64,000 bases of DNA from the NCBI GenBank assembly GCA_902518505.1, contig CABYGG010000005.1, positions 1 through 64,000 of the forward strand, read 5' to 3'. Position 1 is the first letter of the stretch. Each line of letters starts with the position of its first letter. Position numbers and translations under genes: made by a program. Below the pieces are notes generated by a model that was not told the DNA's origin, made no database searches, and saw only the letters and a program-made list of their open reading frames with translations. Below, one piece after another: positions 40,332-47,869 of this stretch. The stretch comes from an uncultured Alphaproteobacteria bacterium. GTDB lineage: Bacteria > Pseudomonadota > Alphaproteobacteria > HIMB59.

Positions 40332-40850
40332 ATGGACTCTTCACAAAAGCTTTATATTAGAAAAAATTCTAAAATTCATGCATCTGGTCTTTTTGCAAAA
40401 GCTGATATCAGTGCTGGCACTAGAATCATTGAATATCGCGGGTTAAAGATAACTAAAGCTCAATCCGACAAGATTGCTGATGTTCACATAGAGGCAAACA
40501 AAAGGGCTAAAACAGTCGGGTCTGTTTACATTTTTACACTGAATCAAAAATACGACATCAATGGAAAAGTAACATGGAATTTAGCAAAATATATTAATCA
40601 TTCCTGCGACCCTAATTGTGAAACTGATATCATCAAAGGAAAAATATGGATTAGCGCAATTAAAGATATTAAGAAAGGCGAGGAGCTGTCCTACGACTAT
40701 GGATATGACATGTTTTGTTTCGAGGATCACCCGTGTCGATGTGGGTCTCAAAACTGTATTGGATATATTGTTCGAAGCAATCTTAGATGGAGAGTTAAAA
40801 AAAGGTTAATTGAAAATAAAAAGTCAAGATTTAACAAAAACTTCACATAA
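40332..40850 (+). CDS. SET-domain protein lysine methyltransferase
   Basis: 172-residue SET domain protein with eukaryote-like features: the substrate-entry strand HASGLFAKADI, the SAM/active-site NHSCDPNC (89-96), the catalytic-tyrosine motif GEELSYDYG (116-124), and a post-SET zinc motif with CRC (135-137) and C142. It therefore probably methylates lysines on some protein, but bacterial substrates of this group are little known. It starts right at the edge of the Pho-like element and is 17 bases upstream of dgkA, with which it is probably co-transcribed. Confidence 0.87.
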   Translation: MDSSQKLYIRKNSKIHASGLFAKADISAGTRIIEYRGLKITKAQSDKIADVHIEANKRAKTVGSVYIFTLNQKYDINGKVTWNLAKYINHSCDPNCETDIIKGKIWISAIKDIKKGEELSYDYGYDMFCFEDHPCRCGSQNCIGYIVRSNLRWRVKKRLIENKKSRFNKNFT

Positions 40851-40867
40851 GTAGTTAAACTTCAGAT

Positions 40868-41215
40868 ATGGATTTTAAAAATAAAAATATAGTAGATGCT
40901 TTTTGGTGTTCAATTGAAGGCCTAAAAATTCTCCTTCAAGAAAAAGCAGCAAGAAGAGAGCTATTATTGCTTCCCTTGTCTGCTCTATACATCGTAATTT
41001 TTCAACCGGCTCTTTTGTTCATACTTTGGCTGATAATTTTACCTTTGCTCATACTTAGTATTGAGGCTCTAAACACTGCAATAGAATATACCTGTGATAA
41101 AATTACTATGGATAAGTCAAACAAAATAAAGAAAGCTAAAGATTTGGGCTCTGCTGCAATTTTTTTATCTCTAACAGCCTATGGAATAGTTTTATTCTTA
41201 GGTTTATTTAATTAA
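40868..41215 (+). CDS. dgkA: Diacylglycerol kinase
   Basis: Small inner-membrane kinase that returns diacylglycerol to phosphatidic acid. The 115 residues have an amphipathic N terminus, the EKAARRELLLLPL segment, three hydrophobic helices and the active-site motif SIEALNTAIEYTCDKI (about 65-80). Given the PlcP/glycosyltransferase pair across the divergent promoter, its substrate pool is the same DAG: DgkA would rebuild phospholipid, whereas Agt would divert DAG to glycolipid. Confidence 0.92.
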   Translation: MDFKNKNIVDAFWCSIEGLKILLQEKAARRELLLLPLSALYIVIFQPALLFILWLIILPLLILSIEALNTAIEYTCDKITMDKSNKIKKAKDLGSAAIFLSLTAYGIVLFLGLFN

Positions 41216-41219
41216 TTTG

Positions 41220-41291
41220 GGAAGATTGACATGATTTTTCTACAAGTAGAGGAGGTCTATGTTTCAATCACAGGGGAAATGCCAATCTTCC
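41220..41291. other. Structured segment between convergent dgkA and arsC (candidate small RNA)
   Basis: GGAAGATTG (41220-41228) is perfectly complementary to CAATCTTCC (41283-41291). After one mismatch, CAT (41230-41232) pairs with ATG (41279-41281). The enclosed 46 bases hold a second hairpin, TCTA/TAGA around 41239-41250, and a weaker TTTTTC/GGGGAA pairing. It is more GC-rich than nearby gaps. A 24-codon ORF (41231-41305, beginning MIFLQVEEVY and preceded by GGGAAG) overlaps it, so a tiny gene is an alternative. The loop is too large for a simple intrinsic terminator. No known RNA family is recognised. Confidence 0.4.
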
Positions 41292-41331
41292 ACCTAATAA
41301 AATAATCATTTATATTAAATTAAAGTTAAAT

Positions 41332-41802
41332 TTAGATTAAATTTCCAATTTCTTTTATTTGATCGATATTTAATAAGTTGTTTTGCTTATAATTTTGAAC
41401 TAGTGCAAGACATCTTTTTTTAAGAACATTGAATACTTTTAAAAATTCTATCTCAACTTCCTCTTCAGTGCCTTTAAATTTTGCAGGATCAGCTACACCC
41501 CAATGTGCCTTTAATGTATTTTTGAGATACAGGGGGCAAGTTTCTCCAGCTGCATTATCACACACAGTAATAACCAAATCAAAATTAATATCTGAAAAAT
41601 CATTCCATGATTGACTTTTAAAATTGTCTAGGAAAATTTTATTTTTTTCTAATGTTTTGATACTTAATGGATGCACATATCCTGCAGGGTGGCTTCCTGC
41701 ACTATAAGCATTAAAAAAGTCTTTACCATAATGGTTTAAAAGCCCCTCTGTTATAATTGATCGACAAGAGTTACCTGTACAAAGTACAAGAATTTTAATC
41801 AT
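41332..41802 (-). CDS. arsC: Arsenate reductase, low-molecular-weight phosphatase type
   Basis: LMW-PTP fold protein of 156 residues with the P-loop CTGNSCRS (C8 to R14, CX5R) and the later VCDNAAGETCPLY with the resolving cysteines of thioredoxin-coupled ArsC (B. subtilis type). It reduces arsenate, a phosphate mimic imported through Pst, to arsenite. It is the last gene after phoB, one base downstream, so it is probably induced together with phosphate uptake. No arsenite exporter is visible in the window. Confidence 0.88.
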   Translation of the reverse strand: MIKILVLCTGNSCRSIITEGLLNHYGKDFFNAYSAGSHPAGYVHPLSIKTLEKNKIFLDNFKSQSWNDFSDINFDLVITVCDNAAGETCPLYLKNTLKAHWGVADPAKFKGTEEEVEIEFLKVFNVLKKRCLALVQNYKQNNLLNIDQIKEIGNLI

Positions 41803-41803
41803 T

Positions 41804-42493
41804 TTAATTTTCTGAATCGATAGAGTAGCCAGCGGATCTAACTGTTCGAATGAAATCTTTTTCTCCTGGTAAATTCAGCTCTTTTCTGAGTCTTCTTATG
41901 TGAACATCAACTGTTCTAGGTTCAACGTAAGCGTCATTTAACCAAACATTATCCAATAGTTGCTGCCTAGAATAGACTCTACCTTTATTTTCAATAAAAA
42001 ATTTTAAAAGATTAAATTCAGTCGGTCCTAAATTTAATTTTCTCTCACCCCTTGATACCCTTCTGTTGGTAAGATTAATGTTAATATCATGAAACTTGAG
42101 TGAGTCGTTCTCTTCTCTTGCTTTTGTTCTTTTAAGTAATGATTTAATTCTAGCAAGGATCTCACTTGGAAGAAAAGGTTTGGTTACATAATCCTCCACA
42201 CCTAATTCAAAACCTCTAATTTTATCATCCTCTTGACCTTTAGCTGTTAACATTATAATTGGAATTTTTTTTAGATTATCTTTTCTTTTAATTCTCTTTA
42301 AAACTTCAATGCCCGATATATTTGGTAGCATCCAATCTAATAAAATTAAATCAGGCAGCCAATGTTCGATCTCTTGGATTGCAGATTCTCCGTCGTATGA
42401 AAATTTTATTTGGTAGTTTTGTTGTTCTAAATGAAATCCAATTAATTCTGAGATTGGTTTTTCATCCTCTACAACTAAAATCTTGTCTGTCAT
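41804..42493 (-). CDS. phoB: Phosphate regulon response regulator PhoB
   Basis: OmpR-type response regulator of 229 residues: receiver with acidic EDE pocket, phospho-acceptor Asp in LILLDWMLP (about 54), the switch Thr/Lys (MLTAKG, TKPF), and a winged-helix DNA-binding domain with RTVDVHIRRLRKEL and FIRTVRSAGYSID. The location after phoU and downstream of pst identifies it as PhoB. Overlaps phoU by four bases. Confidence 0.95.
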   Translation of the reverse strand: MTDKILVVEDEKPISELIGFHLEQQNYQIKFSYDGESAIQEIEHWLPDLILLDWMLPNISGIEVLKRIKRKDNLKKIPIIMLTAKGQEDDKIRGFELGVEDYVTKPFLPSEILARIKSLLKRTKAREENDSLKFHDININLTNRRVSRGERKLNLGPTEFNLLKFFIENKGRVYSRQQLLDNVWLNDAYVEPRTVDVHIRRLRKELNLPGEKDFIRTVRSAGYSIDSEN

Positions 42494-43173
42494 TCAAAAT
42501 CAGATTTTTTTAAATCAATATAATGACCTGTAATGTTAAAAATGACCTCTTCAGCTATGTTAGTAGCATGATCACCTATTCTTTCTAAGGACTTTGCAAT
42601 TAAAATTGGCTTAGTGCCTTCATCAACAACACTTGTTTCTTTATTGTGCATTCTTTCTATTAAATCAGATAATAAAGATTTGTACTGCCTGTCAATTTCT
42701 GCATCTTGATTCCATGAGATCCTTGCCTGTACCTCATCTTTTTTAAAAAAACTCTCAAGTGTTTGATTAACCATTTTTTGGACACCTTTACCTAAATTAT
42801 GCATTTGGTCCGTTAAATCCTCGTCAAATGAAGAAGAAATTGAAATAGCTCTTTTTGCTAAATTTCTAGAGTGATCTCCCATTCTCTCAAGCTCTTTTGA
42901 AACTTTGAGGGCAGTGAAAACTAGTCTTAAATCACTGGCAACGGGTCTATGTAAAGTCATAATTTCGAAACTTAAATCCCTAACATCTCTTTCCACTTCA
43001 TCAACTTGTTCATCAAGATTCTGTGTTGTCTGTGCATCAGATGAGTCTTTAGATTTAATAACATTTACTGCAATTTCAATTTGTTTCTCAACAATATTAC
43101 TCATTTTAATTAAATTATCTGTAAGATGATTTAACTTTTGTTCAAAGTTTTTATCTGTGTGTGCTGTTTCCAT
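42490..43173 (-). CDS. phoU: Phosphate signalling regulator PhoU
   Basis: Helical protein that links Pst transporter status to PhoR. From the ATG at 43173 it has 227 residues and two PhoU domains, each with the metal-binding ExxxD motif region (KELERMGDHSRNLAK and KSLERIGDHATNIAEEV). The gene follows pstB by one base and overlaps phoB. Confidence 0.95.
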   Translation of the reverse strand: METAHTDKNFEQKLNHLTDNLIKMSNIVEKQIEIAVNVIKSKDSSDAQTTQNLDEQVDEVERDVRDLSFEIMTLHRPVASDLRLVFTALKVSKELERMGDHSRNLAKRAISISSSFDEDLTDQMHNLGKGVQKMVNQTLESFFKKDEVQARISWNQDAEIDRQYKSLLSDLIERMHNKETSVVDEGTKPILIAKSLERIGDHATNIAEEVIFNITGHYIDLKKSDFE

Positions 43174-43174
43174 T

Positions 43175-43951
43175 TTAACCAAACCTTCCAGTTATGTAGT
43201 CATTTGTTTGTTCTTTATCAGGTTTTGTAAATATCTTACCAGTTTCTCCATATTCGACAAGGTTACCTAAATGAAAAAACGCAGTTTTAGATGATACTCG
43301 TGATGCTTGAGACATAGAATGAGTTACTATAATAATTGTGTAATTTTCTTTCAATTCGTTAATTAAATCTTCTATTTTTGCGGTTGCTATTGGATCTAAT
43401 GCAGAACAAGGTTCGTCCATCAAAATGATTTCCGGTCTTATAGCAATCGCTCTTGCAATGCACAATCTTTGCTGTTGTCCTCCTGATAAACCGGTAGCAA
43501 TATCATCCATTCTATCTTTTACCTCTTCATAAAGACCCGCTCTGTGAAGTGAGTCTTTTACTATTTCATCTAATTCATTTTGAGAAGAAGCAATACCATG
43601 AATTTTTGGTCCGTAGGCAACATTTTCATAAATAGTTTTTGGAAAAGGATTGGGTTTTTGAAAAACCATTCCAACTTTTTCGCGAAGAGTTTCTACCTGT
43701 ATATCAGGGCTATATATATCAACATTGCCATTCAACAAAAACTTACCTTTAACATTACAAATATCTATTACATCATTCATACGGTTTAAACATCGCAAAA
43801 ATGTCGACTTACCACAACCTGAGGGTCCTATAAGAGAAGTTACTTCATTTTTTGGAAAATTAAGAGCAACGTTATTGATTGCCATTTTTTTTCCATAGTG
43901 GACATATACCTCACTTGTTTGCAAAGCATAATTGCTGTTTTGATCTACCAT
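43175..43951 (-). CDS. pstB: Phosphate ABC transporter ATP-binding protein PstB
   Basis: ATPase of the high-affinity phosphate importer. The 258 residues contain Walker [10 protein letters not shown], the Q-loop FQKPNPFP (the PstB-specific NPFP), the signature [14 protein letters not shown], Walker [12 protein letters not shown] and the switch His. It overlaps pstA by 7 bases. Confidence 0.97.
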   Translation of the reverse strand: MVDQNSNYALQTSEVYVHYGKKMAINNVALNFPKNEVTSLIGPSGCGKSTFLRCLNRMNDVIDICNVKGKFLLNGNVDIYSPDIQVETLREKVGMVFQKPNPFPKTIYENVAYGPKIHGIASSQNELDEIVKDSLHRAGLYEEVKDRMDDIATGLSGGQQQRLCIARAIAIRPEIILMDEPCSALDPIATAKIEDLINELKENYTIIIVTHSMSQASRVSSKTAFFHLGNLVEYGETGKIFTKPDKEQTNDYITGRFG

Positions 43952-45195
43952 TTCACCTCCAATTTTCTTCTTACCAACACTGCCACAGTATTCATTATAA
44001 TCAAAAAAGATAAAAGTAGCATTATTCCTGCAGATGTTTTTTCGAGGAAACCTCTTTCAGCGCTCTCAGACCATAGATATATTTGTGAAGGAAGACCAGT
44101 GGCAGGGTCGAATGCCCCTCCCGGTATTTCCATCACAAAAGCAACCATACCTACCAATAATAAAGGGGCTGTCTCACCCAAAGCTTGTGCCATTCCAATA
44201 ATTGTTCCAGTAAGAGTACCTGGCAAAGATAAAGGGATTACATGATGAAATACAGTTTGCATTTTAGTAGCCCCCACAGCAAGTGCTCCCTCTCTAATTG
44301 AAGGGGGGACGCCTCTGAGCGATGCCCTAGATGCTATAATAATTGTTGGTAAAGTCATAAAACCTAAAACTAATCCTCCAACTAAAGGGACTTGATATGG
44401 CATCCCAAAAACTCCAATTAGCATACCTAAGCCTAAAAGTCCGTAAACAATAGAGGGAACCGCCGCAAGGTTATTTATATTTACTTCAATAATGTCAGTT
44501 ATTTTTCCTGGTTTAACAAATTCCTCTAAGTACACAGAAGCCAAAAGTCCGATTGGAAAAGCAAAACTAAAACAGATCAATAAAGCATAAAAAGACCCCA
44601 TAAGTGCTCCAAGTATTCCGGCTGTTTCTGGATCTCTTGAGTCTCCATTTGTGAAAAACCAAAAATTGAATGTCTTAGACATTTTACCTTTGGAGTCTAA
44701 AGAGTCTAAGATAGAAAGTTGATAATCATTTATTTTTCGTTGTGCTTCGGGAACATTTCTTGGATAGTTTCCTTTGACAATTTGGTCAAGATCTGATGAG
44801 GCAGATATATCTAAATTGACAGTTTTTCCAATTACATTTGGATTGTTTGCAATATAATCTCTCAGCTGATAATCAAATTTTCTTGTGTACATTTCTCTGA
44901 CTTTAATAAAATTTTCTTCATCTAATCCAGGATGGTTTTGGTTAATCACTTGATCAGCAAGATCAACATAAGATGCTTTCATTATTTCTTTTTTGGAGGA
45001 GTTACTAGAAACCTCTATAAAATTTGGGTCAAAATAAACATCAGCATTAATAGTTGTTCTAACAAAAGCACCACTGCCGGTAGAAAAAATTTTATACATT
45101 AAAATAAGCACGAAGAACAAAGAGAGAGTCATCGCAAACATTCCATAAAATTTGAAACGTTTCTCTGCTGCAAGTCTCTTTTCTAAACTACTCAT
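43945..45195 (-). CDS. pstA: Phosphate ABC transporter permease PstA
   Basis: Inner-membrane channel subunit. The 416 residues are long for PstA (about 296 in E. coli): a periplasmic region of about 130 residues between the first helix (about 15-37) and the second carries [15 protein letters not shown]-type sequence; this large DUF3333-like insertion is common in alphaproteobacterial PstA. The permease motif [13 protein letters not shown] and the C-terminal helices are intact. Overlaps pstC by 8 bases. Confidence 0.94.
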   Translation of the reverse strand: MSSLEKRLAAEKRFKFYGMFAMTLSLFFVLILMYKIFSTGSGAFVRTTINADVYFDPNFIEVSSNSSKKEIMKASYVDLADQVINQNHPGLDEENFIKVREMYTRKFDYQLRDYIANNPNVIGKTVNLDISASSDLDQIVKGNYPRNVPEAQRKINDYQLSILDSLDSKGKMSKTFNFWFFTNGDSRDPETAGILGALMGSFYALLICFSFAFPIGLLASVYLEEFVKPGKITDIIEVNINNLAAVPSIVYGLLGLGMLIGVFGMPYQVPLVGGLVLGFMTLPTIIIASRASLRGVPPSIREGALAVGATKMQTVFHHVIPLSLPGTLTGTIIGMAQALGETAPLLLVGMVAFVMEIPGGAFDPATGLPSQIYLWSESAERGFLEKTSAGIMLLLSFLIIMNTVAVLVRRKLEVKW

Positions 45196-46624
45196 ATTTT
45201 TCTCTGTACTTTTTTACTATTGTTATAGCAGCAATATTAAGAATTAATGTCATTACAAATAAAGTTAGGCCTAAAGCAAAAGCAACTAAGGTTTTTGGAT
45301 TATCAAACTCGACATCTCCTATCAAACTTGTAACAATCTGTGTTGTTATTGTAGTCGCTGGCTCCAAGGGATTAAAAGTAAGATTTGCTCTTAGGCTGGC
45401 GGCCATAACGACAATCATTGTCTCACCTATTGCCCTAGATATAGCTAATAAAAATGAGCCCATTATTCCAGCTAGAGCTGCTGGTAAAATTACTTTTTTA
45501 ATAGTTTCTGATTTAGTTGCTCCAATTGCATAAGAACCCTCTCTTAAAGATTGAGGAACTGCTTTTATGACATCGTCACTAAGAGAGGAAACAAAAGGTA
45601 TGATCATAACACCCATCGCTAAACCTGCAGCTAGAGCACTTTCAGCGGACACCGGTAATCCAACGCCTTCACCGACATCTTTTATGAAAGGTGCCAGTGA
45701 TAAAGCAGCAAAAAATCCATAAACAACTGTGGGTATGCCAGCAAGAATTTCAATTATTGGTTTAGCTATATCTCTTACTTTTGATGACGCATACTCTGCT
45801 AAATAAATTGCTGTTAGCAGTCCTAAAGGAACAGCGACTAACATGGCAACAGATGCAATTAAAAGCGTTCCGGTAAGCAAAGGTACAAAACCAAAAGCCT
45901 CTTTTAAAGCCTCTTGATCGAAGCCTTCTGATGCATTGATAACAAAAGCTCTATTGGGATTCCATGCCGTATTAAAGAAAAAGTCCATAAAATTTACGTA
46001 CCGAAAAAAATTAATGGCCTCGAAAACAAGAGAAAAGAAGATTCCAAAAGTAATGAATATTGCAATATAAGAACTGCCCTTGATAACATATGAAATTATT
46101 TTCTCAACAATTGGCTGTGCATTTAGTTTTCCTGATATTGATTTCGTAGCCAAAAATCCTAAAAGCACAGGTAGAATAATAAATAGAGTTAAATTCGACC
46201 ATCCGTAGATCTTGTCAAAATTTGCTAAATTTTTTGCTGCAATTATCTCACTCTCACTGGCCATTTTTAAAATTGATTTATCGCCTACGGTCAAATCAAT
46301 TTCTGGTAAATTAACAATTATAGATAGGTTGCTAATCTTATTCATAATTAAACCGAATTTTCCAGAGCTCCATGTAGCGACATCTGGAAATAACACAGGG
46401 GACATTACAAACATCTCTTGAAAGTTTGATTTAAAAATAAGTAAAAAGAACCAAATAATTATTGCTGGAAAAAAAACTAAAAGGACAACGTAATATCCAT
46501 AATAATCTGGAAGAGAGGAAAGATTTTCATTTTTTTTAAATTTTAGGCTTAATGCTCTTTTTTTACCATAGAAGTAAAAAGAGTAAGAAAGTATAAAAAC
46601 AAAAACAAGTGATAAATAAAGCAT
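45188..46624 (-). CDS. pstC: Phosphate ABC transporter permease PstC
   Basis: Partner channel subunit, 478 residues, again longer than E. coli PstC (319) because of an N-terminal extension with two extra helices (about 1-22 and 47-66) and a periplasmic domain. The permease cassette EGSYAIGATKSETIKKVILPAAL and the family's AIYLAEYAS are present. Translation starts 80 bases after pstS, beyond a perfect hairpin. Confidence 0.95.
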   Translation of the reverse strand: MLYLSLVFVFILSYSFYFYGKKRALSLKFKKNENLSSLPDYYGYYVVLLVFFPAIIIWFFLLIFKSNFQEMFVMSPVLFPDVATWSSGKFGLIMNKISNLSIIVNLPEIDLTVGDKSILKMASESEIIAAKNLANFDKIYGWSNLTLFIILPVLLGFLATKSISGKLNAQPIVEKIISYVIKGSSYIAIFITFGIFFSLVFEAINFFRYVNFMDFFFNTAWNPNRAFVINASEGFDQEALKEAFGFVPLLTGTLLIASVAMLVAVPLGLLTAIYLAEYASSKVRDIAKPIIEILAGIPTVVYGFFAALSLAPFIKDVGEGVGLPVSAESALAAGLAMGVMIIPFVSSLSDDVIKAVPQSLREGSYAIGATKSETIKKVILPAALAGIMGSFLLAISRAIGETMIVVMAASLRANLTFNPLEPATTITTQIVTSLIGDVEFDNPKTLVAFALGLTLFVMTLILNIAAITIVKKYREKYE

Positions 46625-46656
46625 ACTGTCCTATTCCTCTATAAACTGATTTTGTC

Positions 46657-46682
46657 TTAGGGGCAAGAAATCTTGCCCCTAA
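46657..46682 (-). repeat. Perfect hairpin between pstS and pstC
   Basis: A 12-base arm, TTAGGGGCAAGA, and its exact complement are separated by two bases. On the minus (transcribed) strand no T-run follows; the bases after it are GACAAAATCAG. It is therefore unlikely to be a full intrinsic terminator, and fits a 3'-end stabiliser or processing site that keeps pstS mRNA more abundant than that of the permease genes. Confidence 0.75.
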
Positions 46683-46704
46683 AAATAAGATAATTAATTA
46701 ATGC

Positions 46705-47781
46705 TTACTTACAAAGTCCGCTTGAAAAAGCGTAACCAGCATCTTTTAATGGATGTTTTTTTTCAGCACATGCTGCAATATCAAATCCCATTGCATCTAA
46801 GCTGTCAGTAACGTTTCTTACTCTATTGATAAGGTCTGGTACCATAGGTGCAGCACCAATTTTTGTTAGGTAACCGTTATCACCAATTGCTTCATCACTT
46901 ACCATCATTTGTGCAAACTCCTGAATGCCAGGTACAACCCCGATGTGATCTGCTTTTAAGTATATGAAAAGAGGTCTTGCCATTGGATACTCATAAGTTG
47001 CAATGGATTCAGCAGATGGTACTACTCCCTCAACAGTAGATGGTTGTAATTTATCTCCGTTGTCTTTTAGATAAGAATAACCAAAGTAACCAAAACGTTC
47101 TGGATCCTCAACTAGTTTTTGAACAATAAGAGTGTCATTCTCACCCATCTCGATGATTTTTCCATCTTCTCTGTAATCAGTACATCCATCGTCACTGCCA
47201 GTTACTGCTTCTAATGTACATCCAGCTTCCATTACTTTACCATCAAATGCATCTCTTGTTCCTGAGGTTGGAGGAGCTACTAATACTTCAATTTTATATG
47301 CAGGAAGGCTTGGGTTAATTTCGTTCCAAGTTTGATATGGATTTTCGACCACTTCACCATCAACAACAACTTTTGCAGCCATAGCTGTAAAGATTTCTTC
47401 TCTTGTTAGAGAAAAAGGTTCTGCTTCGTTGGAGTGAGAAAAAGTAATACCGTCATTAGCCCACATCACTTCAATTACGTTTGTTACACCGGCTTCAAGA
47501 CATAATTTAGCTTCTTTAGCTTTCATTGGTCGTGACGCTCCAGTAATATCTGGAAATTCAACTCCCACACCAGCACAAAATGCTTTCATTCCACCACCAG
47601 TTCCAATTGGATTGTAAGTGGGGGTTTTAAAACCTGACTCGCCGAGTCTTTGTGCGTTTACTGTTCCATATGGGTATACTGTTGATGAGCCAACAATATT
47701 AATTTGATCTCTTGCAAAAGTTTCAGCAGAGAAAAGTACGCTTACTGCTAGAGCAAGAAAAGTTAACATAGATTTTTTCAT
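46705..47781 (-). CDS. pstS: Phosphate ABC transporter periplasmic binding protein PstS
   Basis: Binds phosphate in the periplasm for PstCAB. The 358 residues start with a clean signal peptide (MKKSMLTFLALAVSVLFSAETFA, cleavage before RDQ) and the phosphate-binding GSSTVYPYG, with the later APPTSGTRDAF and TGASRPMKAKE segments. It is preceded by GGAAC-type ribosome-binding sequence and by a Pho box about 60 bases upstream. It is separated from pstC by a hairpin, consistent with higher PstS output. Confidence 0.96.
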   Translation of the reverse strand: MKKSMLTFLALAVSVLFSAETFARDQINIVGSSTVYPYGTVNAQRLGESGFKTPTYNPIGTGGGMKAFCAGVGVEFPDITGASRPMKAKEAKLCLEAGVTNVIEVMWANDGITFSHSNEAEPFSLTREEIFTAMAAKVVVDGEVVENPYQTWNEINPSLPAYKIEVLVAPPTSGTRDAFDGKVMEAGCTLEAVTGSDDGCTDYREDGKIIEMGENDTLIVQKLVEDPERFGYFGYSYLKDNGDKLQPSTVEGVVPSAESIATYEYPMARPLFIYLKADHIGVVPGIQEFAQMMVSDEAIGDNGYLTKIGAAPMVPDLINRVRNVTDSLDAMGFDIAACAEKKHPLKDAGYAFSSGLCK

Positions 47782-47840
47782 AGTTAAGTTCCTTTATGTT
47801 GTTTAAATTGAGCTAAAAATATCCATTAGAAGTAAATCTT

Positions 47841-47869
47841 ATGTTACAAATATGTTAAAGTTTTATTAA
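47841..47869 (-). promoter_or_regulatory. Pho box array upstream of pstS
   Basis: Reading on the minus strand, three half-sites recur at exact 11-bp steps: TTAATAA, TTAACAT and GTAACAT. The last two with their 4-base spacer match the 7-4-7 layout of the PhoB box (consensus CTGTCAT). The first 17 bases are identical to elements upstream of plcP and the ATP-grasp gene. The array overlaps the phoR stop and ends 60 bases before the pstS ATG, leaving room for a -10 (TCTAAT about 10 bases on). Confidence 0.75.

Noticed and set aside
47853-47869. The 17-base element as a promoter for plus-strand genes
   Set aside because: At the SET and glnD genes it touches the start codon, too close to act as a promoter, and at pstS no plus-strand gene follows. 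The minus-strand orientation is consistent in all three.
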